Positions 17,097 to 24,208 of a DNA stretch of 35,506 nt are shown piece by piece. Numbering within the stretch: position 1 is the first letter of the stretch; every line of letters begins with the position of its first letter. This DNA comes from Burkholderiales bacterium. Lineage in GTDB: Bacteria; Pseudomonadota; Gammaproteobacteria; Burkholderiales; Eutrophovitaceae. The stretch spans positions 1-35,506 of the forward strand of contig DATMAN010000011.1 of assembly GCA_035560005.1 (NCBI GenBank), in the 5' to 3' direction. Both the position numbers and the translations under genes were made by a program. A model generated the notes under the pieces. The model was not told the origin of the DNA. It did no database searches and saw nothing but the letters and a program-made list of their open reading frames with translations.

Positions 17097-17798
17097 AGGC
17101 TTCCGCCCGCGAAGCAGCGCCGCGTACAGCGCGACCGTCACCGTCCAGCAGATGAGCGCGGTCCACAGATTGTGAGACAGGAAGTGCGCCCCCTGCGCCA
17201 CGCGTCCCAGCCCCAGGCCCATCCCGAGCGACGCCGCGAAGATCAGCGCGCCGATGGCCAGCCGCATGCGGCCCAGGTGCAAGGCCGCGAAATACCCGGC
17301 GAACAGACTGAAGCCGGTCGAAGCATGACCGCCCGGGAAACAGTGCCCGGGGGCCGCGCCCGGTGGCAGCCCCTGGAAGAGCGTGGTGGAGGCAACCGTA
17401 CCCCCATACTCCTGCAAGTCGTACGGGCAGTGCCGCGGGCTGAGCGCCTTCAGGCCCGAGATCGTCGATGAGGACGCCGCCATCGCCAGCCAGACAAACA
17501 GCAGCAGACGGCGATGCGCAGCCAGGCGCGGGATGAGGCAGGAAAGCGCCCAGGCAGCGAACACGACCAGGGCTGAGGCCACCACCGCGTACTTGACGCC
17601 GCGGCGCAGCACCTTCTCGAGGATGAAGTCGTCTTTCAGCGGAAAGCTGCGCGAGACCGGATCGAAGAAGGCGTCCGAGATCCGTCGGTCGAGTCCGCTC
17701 GCCTCCAGCGCAACCAGCAGTGCGAGCAGCAGCGCCACCGGCAGCACGAGGTGCAGAAGCCAGAAGCGGGCTGACCGCGACAGCGCGGTCGCGCTCAT
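17070..17798 (-). CDS. PAP2-family membrane phosphatase
   Basis: 242 residues with about six membrane helices. PAP2 catalytic motifs are modified but recognisable: KALSPRHCP for KxxxxxxRP, CFPGGHAS for PSGH, and GAHFLSHNLWTA for the SRxxxxxHxxxD block, where Asn stands in the Asp position. Enzymes of this group dephosphorylate lipid phosphates (lipid A, undecaprenyl or phosphatidyl phosphates) on the outer face of the inner membrane. The ATG at 17798 overlaps the stop of the upstream sulfatase-type transferase as ATGA, so they are translationally coupled and probably act on the same envelope lipids. Confidence 0.85.
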   Translation of the reverse strand: MSATALSRSARFWLLHLVLPVALLLALLVALEASGLDRRISDAFFDPVSRSFPLKDDFILEKVLRRGVKYAVVASALVVFAAWALSCLIPRLAAHRRLLLFVWLAMAASSSTISGLKALSPRHCPYDLQEYGGTVASTTLFQGLPPGAAPGHCFPGGHASTGFSLFAGYFAALHLGRMRLAIGALIFAASLGMGLGLGRVAQGAHFLSHNLWTALICWTVTVALYAALLRGRKPLNPHGASV

Positions 17799-19726
17799 TG
17801 CGCCAGCACGTACAGGTGCTCGCGATACAGCTCGTAGCCTTCCTGGAACACCGCGATCGCGTCCTTCAGGCGCTCGCCGTCGATCGGTGTGGGGCGTTGC
17901 GTGCGGGTGCGCCGGTCGTATTCAAAGGCGGCCGCAGTCTTGCGAAAGCCAAGTTCCACCAGGTAGTGGCCGTCGAACAGCGCCACGTCGCGATTGTGGT
18001 TGAGCGGGATGACCCGGTTCGGCTGGGCTTCGTGGAGCACGTCGATGCCGAAGAATGCCGAGTCGTAACTGAACCCGAGAAGACCCAGAACCGTCGGGGC
18101 GATGTCGATCTGGCTGGTCAGCGTCTTCACGTGGCCCGGCGCCACATGCCTCGGCGAATAGACGAGCAGCGGGATCTCGTAGGTCGGGACCGGGATGTCT
18201 TCGCGCCCGTACACCCGCGCGCCGTGATCGGCCACGATCACGAACAGCGCGTTGTCGTACCACGGCCGCGTGCGCGCGGCCTCGAAGAACTTGCCGATCG
18301 CATAGTCGGCGTACCGGACGCCGGCCTCGCGCCCGCCGCCCTGCTCCGGCACGCCCGGTACGCCCGGGGGATAGGTGAACGGCTTGTGATTCGACGTGGA
18401 CATCACGACCGAGAAGATCTTCTCGCCCCGCGCATGCTGCTCATCGAATACACGCAGGGCGTTGCGGAAGAGATCCTCGTCCGATACCCCCCAGATGTTC
18501 TCGAAGTTCGGCTCGTCCATGTCCGTCCGGTCGATCACGCGGTAGCCGTTGGACTCGAAGAAATGGTTCATGTTGTCGAAAGTTCCGTAGCCGCCATAGA
18601 TGAACGTGGGCGAATAGCCGTTGCTCGCCATCACGGTCGACCAATTGAACAATCCTTCGTTGTGCGGGCGCTTGACCAGCGATTCTCCGGGCACGGGAGG
18701 GAAGGATGCGCTCACCGCTTCCATTCCGCGCACGGTGCGTGTGCCCGTGGCATAGGCGTTGTCGAACATCAGGCTTTGGCGCGCGATGCGGTCCAGGTTG
18801 GGCGTGAGGCCGCGTTGGTCGCCGTAGGCGCCGACGAACTCCGCACCCAGCGATTCCTGCAGGAGCACCACGACGTGCAGCATCCTGGGCGCACCGCTAC
18901 CTTGGACATGGCGCTCCAGGTGCTCGCCGCCGGGCAGATATCGGGCCTGCGGCGCGATGACCTGCCTCAGACGCTCGTCGGCTTCGTCATCGGACAGTGT
19001 GAGGTAATACTGGGGATAGTCCAGTTCGCTGTTGATGGCGGCGTTGAAGAAGCTGTAGATCCCGTTCAGCGCCAGCTCGTTGGCCACACGGTTGGCGGAC
19101 TGGCGGCCGGTCGTGATGTTCAGCCCGAGATGAACGATCGCGAGAAGCGCGGCCAGCGTGAGCGCGAAGGCAAGACGCACTGGCAGCGGATCGCGCGCGG
19201 CGACGGTTCTGGCGAGGACAGCGCGAAACCGCCACATCAGCCCTGCGGTCGCCAACCCCGCCAGAATCAGCACGCGGCCCACCGGATAGGAATCCCAGAT
19301 GTTGACGAACACCTCGTGCGGATAGATCAGGTACTGCACCGCGATGAAGTTGAAGCGCGCGTCGAACTCGTCGAAGAAGAAGTACTCCACGACCCCGAGA
19401 TAGATCAACCCGAACACGCTGAGCGCTGTGAACAAGGCCAGCAGCGGCCGATGCAGAGGCATCCGCAGAACGCGATCGGGGAGCAGCGCAAGGTAGAGGG
19501 CAAGCGGGGCAAACAGATACAGCGCCGTGGCGACGTCGTACATGAAACCGCGCGCCATCACCGGCAGGATGGCGGCCCATTCCAGTTCCCGGGAATGCAA
19601 CGCTGCGCCGATCAGCACCAGCCGGGTGAGGCACGAGACCCCGAGGTAGAAGGCCGCGAGCCAGCCCCACAGCTCGAAGCGGCCCAGCCGCCGCAGTCCG
19701 ATCGCTCCTTGTCGCATCCTGTTCAC
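17795..19726 (-). CDS. LTA synthase/EptA-like sulfatase-fold transferase
   Basis: About 643 residues. Five N-terminal membrane helices (up to about 200) are followed by a periplasmic sulfatase-fold domain. Predicted metal and nucleophile residues, numbered from the ATG at 19717, are Glu288 in VLLQESLG and Thr328 in TGTRTVRGMEA. VIVADHGARVYG supplies the later Asp-His pair. Family members move phosphoglycerol or phosphoethanolamine onto glycans or lipids. The frame is open for about 250 further codons, but those are Arg/Gly-rich shadow. I prefer GTG at 19726, with GGAGG about 10 bases before it, over ATG 19717. The 134 bases upstream hold no gene. Confidence 0.85.
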   Translation of the reverse strand: MNRMRQGAIGLRRLGRFELWGWLAAFYLGVSCLTRLVLIGAALHSRELEWAAILPVMARGFMYDVATALYLFAPLALYLALLPDRVLRMPLHRPLLALFTALSVFGLIYLGVVEYFFFDEFDARFNFIAVQYLIYPHEVFVNIWDSYPVGRVLILAGLATAGLMWRFRAVLARTVAARDPLPVRLAFALTLAALLAIVHLGLNITTGRQSANRVANELALNGIYSFFNAAINSELDYPQYYLTLSDDEADERLRQVIAPQARYLPGGEHLERHVQGSGAPRMLHVVVLLQESLGAEFVGAYGDQRGLTPNLDRIARQSLMFDNAYATGTRTVRGMEAVSASFPPVPGESLVKRPHNEGLFNWSTVMASNGYSPTFIYGGYGTFDNMNHFFESNGYRVIDRTDMDEPNFENIWGVSDEDLFRNALRVFDEQHARGEKIFSVVMSTSNHKPFTYPPGVPGVPEQGGGREAGVRYADYAIGKFFEAARTRPWYDNALFVIVADHGARVYGREDIPVPTYEIPLLVYSPRHVAPGHVKTLTSQIDIAPTVLGLLGFSYDSAFFGIDVLHEAQPNRVIPLNHNRDVALFDGHYLVELGFRKTAAAFEYDRRTRTQRPTPIDGERLKDAIAVFQEGYELYREHLYVLAQ

Positions 19727-19860
19727 GTCGCGCCCGCCTCCCGATTCGCGGTCTTTCTTAACGCCCGTCCGCGCAGGGGGTTTACAGCGGCCTGCATCCA
19801 GTGCGAACGCTCTTGGGTGCGGGTTGCGCGGGATTCTCTGCGATCCCGCCTGTTTGAACG

Positions 19861-20556
19861 CTAGCCCAGGCAGAGAATGCCGCGACGGATCTGTTCGCCC
19901 AGATCGAAGGCGCGGGCCAGGCCTGTCACGCCGAAGCCGAGCACCAGTGTGCCGGAGGCGACCCGCAAGGCCCGCGCCTTGAGCAGCCGGCCGGCCCCGT
20001 GCGCGAACAGGCCGGCGGTCAGCAGGGTGGGTAGCGTGCCCAGACCGAATGCGACCATGAGCGCGGCGCCCTCGTGCGCGCTGCCGGCCGGCAGCACCGT
20101 GGCCAGCACCGCATAGACCAGCCCGCACGGAACCCATCCCCACAAGGCGCCGACCGCCGCCGCCCGTGGAACCGTGGTAACCGGAAGCAATCGGGAAGTC
20201 AGCGGAAGCAGTCGCCTCCACAGCGTCTGGCCCGCGGACTCCAGCCGCGTGACCAGCGACGAGACGCCCGCGAGGTACAGGCCGAGCAGCACCAGCAGGA
20301 TGTTCGCCACCACATACAACGCGAGCTGCACCGGCAGGATCTCGGACAGCATCAGGCTCATTCCGCCGATCGATCCGGCAGCCGCGCCGGCGATCGCATA
20401 GGAACCGACACGTCCCGCGCTGTAGGCCAGGTGAAAAGGCAGCCGCGCGCCGCCCCGCGCCGAAAGGGCTCCGACGATGCCGCCACACATCCCGGCGCAG
20501 TGACCCGCGCTCAGAAGACCGGTGACGAACATCGCCGCCAGGTGTGCTTCGAACAT
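19861..20556 (-). CDS. SafE/TauE-like (DsbD_2) membrane protein of the cytochrome oxidase/heme neighbourhood
   Basis: 231 residues with about six helices. The conserved GHCAGMCGGIVGAL near residues 16-29 carries two Cys and a His. A second conserved region is ALWGWVPCGLVYAVL. Members of this group are usually named sulfite exporter TauE/SafE-like or urease-accessory-like membrane proteins. They often lie beside cbb3 oxidase assembly genes, where a role in metal or thiol handling has been proposed. The ATG at 20556 overlaps the hemN stop as TGATG, so the two are coupled. No cco genes are in the window. Confidence 0.85.
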   Translation of the reverse strand: MFEAHLAAMFVTGLLSAGHCAGMCGGIVGALSARGGARLPFHLAYSAGRVGSYAIAGAAAGSIGGMSLMLSEILPVQLALYVVANILLVLLGLYLAGVSSLVTRLESAGQTLWRRLLPLTSRLLPVTTVPRAAAVGALWGWVPCGLVYAVLATVLPAGSAHEGAALMVAFGLGTLPTLLTAGLFAHGAGRLLKARALRVASGTLVLGFGVTGLARAFDLGEQIRRGILCLG

Positions 20557-21947
20557 CACATCACTTTCGAGTAGGACGAAAGTTGCCGGTTCTGCCGCAG
20601 GTAGCGATCGAAGACCATGCACACGACGCGCACCAGCAAGCGGCCTTTGGGCGTCACTTCGATCCACTCCGGCGTCAGCTCGACCAGCCCGTCGTCCGCG
20701 AGCTGTTTCAGATCCTGCAGCTCGGCGGCGAAGTAGCGCCGGAAGTCGATCAGGTGAGCCAGCTCGATCGACTCGATGGACAGCCGGAAGTGGCAGGCGA
20801 GCGCCTGGATCACCGCGCGCCTGACCAGATCGTCTTCACTGAGGACCAGACCGCGCCAGACCGGCAGCCGCCCGTCATCAAGCGCGGCGTAGTACTCGTC
20901 CAGGCGCTTCTCGTTCTGGTAATAGGTCGGGCCGACGCGCCCGATCGACGACAGGCCGAATCCCAGCATGTCGGATTCGGGTTTGGCCGAATAACCCTGG
21001 AAGTTGCGCTGCAGCCGCCCCTGTCGCTGGGCCACCGCCAGCTCGTCCTCCGGCTTGGCGAAATGATCCATGCCGATGTAGTAGTAGCCGGCGCGGGTCA
21101 GCCGCCCGATCGCCAGCGTCATGATCTGGAGTCTGGTTTCCGCCGAGGGCAGATCGGCCTGCGCGATGCGGCGCTGCGGCTTGAACAGGCGCGGCAGGTG
21201 CGCGTAGCTGTAGAGCGCGATCCGGTCCGGGTCTAGCGCGAGTACTTTGTCCAGCGTGGCGTTGAAGCTGTCGAGCGTCTGTCGCGGCAACCCGTAGATC
21301 AAGTCGAGGTTGACCGAGCGGAAGCCGGCCGCGCGGGCTTCCTCGACCACCCGCCGGGTCTGCTCTTCGCCCTGCAGGCGGTTCACCGCCCTTTGAACCT
21401 GCGGATCGAAATCCTGCACTCCGGCCGAGACGCGGTTGAATCCGAGCCCGGCGAGAAACGCCATCTGTCCCGGGCTGACTGTGCGCGGATCGACTTCGAT
21501 CGAAACCTCGCAATCGGACTCGCGTTCGAGCTGCGCGTCGAGCGCGTCCATCAGTTGACGCATTTCGTCCTGCGACAGGAACGTCGGGGTGCCACCGCCC
21601 CAGTGCAACTGGCAGGTGCGCCGCTCGGTGCCCAGCAACTCGCCCACCTGCGCCAGTTCGCGCAGCAGGTACTTGATATACTTCTCCGACTTCCTGTGGT
21701 CGCGAGTGACCACCTTGTTGCAGCCGCAGTAGAAGCAGATGTTCTCGCAGAAGGGGATGTGAACATACACCGAGAGCGGCTGATTGATCGATCCGATGTT
21801 GCGCCTGGCGAGCCAGCTTCTGAACTGCTGCTCGCCGAAGGCCTCGACGAAACGGTCGGCCGTGGGATACGAGGTGTAACGCGGTGCGCTGATGTCGTAT
21901 TTGCGGATCAGTACCGGATCGATGACCAGTTCGGAGGAAGGAAACAT
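20556..21947 (-). CDS. hemN: Oxygen-independent coproporphyrinogen III dehydrogenase
   Basis: A 463-residue radical SAM enzyme. The [4Fe-4S] motif is FCENICFYCGC with Cys67, Cys71 and Cys74, plus Cys76 as in true HemN. WGGGTPTFLS, the YGLPRQT segment and the C-terminal HemN domain follow. It makes protoporphyrinogen IX precursor without oxygen by two decarboxylations. ATG at 21947 is preferred; GTG 21950 immediately precedes it. An FNR box is centred about 80 bases upstream, consistent with induction under low oxygen. The downstream SafE-like gene is coupled by TGATG. Confidence 0.96.
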   Translation of the reverse strand: MFPSSELVIDPVLIRKYDISAPRYTSYPTADRFVEAFGEQQFRSWLARRNIGSINQPLSVYVHIPFCENICFYCGCNKVVTRDHRKSEKYIKYLLRELAQVGELLGTERRTCQLHWGGGTPTFLSQDEMRQLMDALDAQLERESDCEVSIEVDPRTVSPGQMAFLAGLGFNRVSAGVQDFDPQVQRAVNRLQGEEQTRRVVEEARAAGFRSVNLDLIYGLPRQTLDSFNATLDKVLALDPDRIALYSYAHLPRLFKPQRRIAQADLPSAETRLQIMTLAIGRLTRAGYYYIGMDHFAKPEDELAVAQRQGRLQRNFQGYSAKPESDMLGFGLSSIGRVGPTYYQNEKRLDEYYAALDDGRLPVWRGLVLSEDDLVRRAVIQALACHFRLSIESIELAHLIDFRRYFAAELQDLKQLADDGLVELTPEWIEVTPKGRLLVRVVCMVFDRYLRQNRQLSSYSKVM

Positions 21948-22021
21948 CACCTGTCGTCTGTCGTCGTGGCGCCTGCAACGCGCACCATGCAGCCACTATG
22001 CCAAACGCCGGTCGGGAGACC

Positions 22022-22035
22022 TTGACCTGTGTCAA
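22022..22035. promoter_or_regulatory. FNR-type box between hemN and the sensor kinase
   Basis: TTGAC-CTGT-GTCAA is a perfect palindrome of the FNR/Anr class (consensus TTGAT-N4-ATCAA). It lies in the 145-base divergent gap, about 80 bases from hemN and 64 from the kinase gene, so it could control either or both. FNR itself is encoded at 34597. Confidence 0.75.
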
Positions 22036-22092
22036 AGCGGTTCACGACCAGGGCCTTGCCCAGACCGTGATTGACCCACGCAACGCCGCCTC

Positions 22093-23451
22093 ATGAATAC
22101 TCCGACAGCCTCCGGGTCGCCGCGGCGAGAGCGTCCGGTCTGGCTGCATCCCGCGAGCCTGACCGCGGCCGTCGTCGCGCTGGCGGGGATCGTGGCCCTC
22201 AACGCCGTGGCTTTTTCGCATGGGCAGGGGGCGCCGTGGCTGGTGGCGGTGTCGCTGATCGTCGACATGCTCGCGGTGGCGGTGGGGATCGGCGTTGCCG
22301 TGCGCCAGGCCTTCCTGGCCGAAGAGAAGAGACAGCGGGCCGAGTGGATTTCAACGCAGGCGCAGGCCGTGCTGCAGGAGAAGGAGGCGCGGCTCGCCGC
22401 CATCGTCGACTCGGCGATGGATGCCATCATCACCGTCGACGAGAACCAGAGGATCGTCCTGTTCAACCGCTCGGCGGAACAAGTCTTTCGCTGCAAGCGC
22501 GATCAGGTTCTGGGCGCCGCGCTGGACCGCTTGATCCCGTCGCGCTTCCGCGAAGCGCACCGTACTCACATCGAGATTTTCGGACGTACCGGCGTGACCA
22601 ACCGCCGCATGGGCGATGCCACCAAGCTGTGGGGGCTGCGCGCCGACGGCGAGGAATTTCCGATCGAGGCATCCATCTCCCAGGTGGCGGAAGGCGGGCA
22701 CCGCTTCTACACGGTGATCTTGCGCGACGTGACCTTGCGCGACCGCTACGAAAACGAACTCAGACGCCAGCAAAGCGAACTGCGCGCGCTGTCGGCCCAG
22801 GTCCAGGAAGCCAGGGAAGAGGAAAAGACACGCATCGCCCGCGAGCTGCACGACGAACTCGGCCAGCTCCTGACCGCGCTGAAGATGGATCTCGGCTGGC
22901 TGAGCGGCCATCTGCCGGCGAGCGACGAGGCGCTCTCGGTCAGGCTGCGCAGGATGACGCAGACGCTCGATCAGACAGTCAGTTCGGTTCGCCGCATCGC
23001 GGCCGATCTGCGGCCGCTGATGCTCGACGACCTCGGTCTTTCCGACGCCGCCGCCTGGCTGGTGGAGGATTTTTCCCAGCGTTCCGGAATCCAGGGACAC
23101 CTGCACTGCCCCGACGAGCAGGCGCTGAACGACCTGGATCGTTCGGTCGCCAACACCGTGTACCGTGCGCTGCAGGAGTCGCTGACCAACGTCGCGCGCC
23201 ACGCGCAGGCGCGCAACACCTGGGTCGTGCTCGCGGCGGAGAACGGCGGCATCCTGCTCGAGGTGGAGGACGACGGCCGGGGCATCGCGCCCGGAGATCT
23301 GGCCAAGGCCAAGTCACTGGGTCTGAAAGGCATGCGCGAGCGCGCGCTTCACCTGGGCGGAACCTTCGAGGTCGCGCCCGCGCCGCGCGGTGGCACCCGG
23401 GTCACTCTGCGAGTACCCCTGCGGCCACAGGCTGCAGGCAACCCGGCATGA
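22093..23451 (+). CDS. NarX/DosS-class PAS histidine kinase
   Basis: 452 residues. Two membrane helices (about 22-42 and 48-70) have almost no periplasmic loop. A short coiled linker leads to one PAS domain (about 98-215), a HisKA_3 dimer domain with the phospho-acceptor His253 in ARELHDELGQ, and a HATPase domain with NTVYRALQESLTNVARHA, DDGRGI and GLKGMRERA. The PAS aligns by eye with FixL, but where FixL has its haem-ligand His (DPH segment) this protein has TNRRMG. A haem in that mode is unlikely. The kinase overlaps its response regulator by ATGA, forming a classical two-component pair. Confidence 0.93.
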   Translation: MNTPTASGSPRRERPVWLHPASLTAAVVALAGIVALNAVAFSHGQGAPWLVAVSLIVDMLAVAVGIGVAVRQAFLAEEKRQRAEWISTQAQAVLQEKEARLAAIVDSAMDAIITVDENQRIVLFNRSAEQVFRCKRDQVLGAALDRLIPSRFREAHRTHIEIFGRTGVTNRRMGDATKLWGLRADGEEFPIEASISQVAEGGHRFYTVILRDVTLRDRYENELRRQQSELRALSAQVQEAREEEKTRIARELHDELGQLLTALKMDLGWLSGHLPASDEALSVRLRRMTQTLDQTVSSVRRIAADLRPLMLDDLGLSDAAAWLVEDFSQRSGIQGHLHCPDEQALNDLDRSVANTVYRALQESLTNVARHAQARNTWVVLAAENGGILLEVEDDGRGIAPGDLAKAKSLGLKGMRERALHLGGTFEVAPAPRGGTRVTLRVPLRPQAAGNPA

Positions 23452-24086
23452 TCCGGCTGCTGATCGCCGACGATCACAAGCTGGTCCGCGACGGGCTCAG
23501 ACAGATCGTGGCGAGCGCCCAGGACATCGAGGTGGCGGCCGAAGCGGCCAACGGCGACGAGGTGCTGGCGCTGATCAAGGCTCGCGACTTCGACCTCGTG
23601 CTGCTGGACATGTCGATGCCGGGCCTCGCCGGCATCCAGCTCATCAAGCGGCTCAAGGTAGAGAAGCCCGCGCTGCGCATCCTGGTGCTGTCGATGCACG
23701 GCGAACAGCAATACGCCGCGCGCGCCCTGAAGGCCGGCGCTTCGGGTTATCTGACCAAGGACAGCGCCTCCGATCAATTGCTGCGCGCGATTCGCAAGGT
23801 CGCCGCGGGCGGGGTGCACATCTCCGATACCGCTGCGGCGAGCCTGATCGCCAGCACCGGCGCAGTCGATGCGCCGCCGCACGCGCTGCTGTCCGACCGG
23901 GAGTTCGAGATCTTTCGCCTGCTGGCGACCGGCCAGGGGCCGGGAGAGATTGCGCACAATCTGCATCTGTCGATCAAGACGGTGAGCACGCACAAGGCAC
24001 GCATTCTGGAGAAGATGCAGCTGCGCAGCACCGCGGAGCTGGTGCGCTATGCGCTCGAGCACGGGCTCCTCGACCGCACGCCCTGA
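23448..24086 (+). CDS. NarL/FixJ-family response regulator
   Basis: 212 residues: receiver domain with acidic pair Asp8-Asp9, phospho-acceptor Asp54 (VLLDMSMPG) and Lys104 (GYLTKDS). A LuxR-type helix-turn-helix follows (LSDREFEIFRLLATGQGPGE, then KTVSTHKARILEKM). It starts inside the kinase stop (ATGA). This class includes NarL, NreC and the mycobacterial DosR. A TAGGA-N4-TCCTA palindrome lies 14 bases after its stop, ahead of the P-type ATPase gene, and is a candidate target. Confidence 0.94.
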   Translation: MIRLLIADDHKLVRDGLRQIVASAQDIEVAAEAANGDEVLALIKARDFDLVLLDMSMPGLAGIQLIKRLKVEKPALRILVLSMHGEQQYAARALKAGASGYLTKDSASDQLLRAIRKVAAGGVHISDTAAASLIASTGAVDAPPHALLSDREFEIFRLLATGQGPGEIAHNLHLSIKTVSTHKARILEKMQLRSTAELVRYALEHGLLDRTP

Positions 24087-24099
24087 CCGTCGCTGTGCA

Positions 24100-24113
24100 T
24101 AGGAGTCTTCCTA
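24100..24113. promoter_or_regulatory. TAGGA-N4-TCCTA palindrome ahead of the P-type ATPase
   Basis: TAGGA-GTCT-TCCTA is a 14-base interrupted palindrome in the 122-base gap between the response regulator gene and the ATPase gene, about 95-109 bases before the ATPase ATG. The same arms and spacing occur at 34067-34080. NarL-family regulators bind inverted repeats of this size, so the adjacent regulator is the natural candidate; this is inference. Confidence 0.55.
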
Positions 24114-24208
24114 CAAGCCTGATCGGCCTTGCACCGATGGGCCGGGCCTGCCGACCCCGGTAGACTGGTTGCGCCGTACGCAGCGCGTTCACCGTTCACT
24201 GGAGTCCC

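Noticed and set aside
19727..20488. N-terminal extension of about 250 residues on the LtaS-like gene
   Set aside because: The extension overlaps the SafE-like gene, is Arg/Gly-rich and precedes a natural membrane-protein start with a ribosome site.
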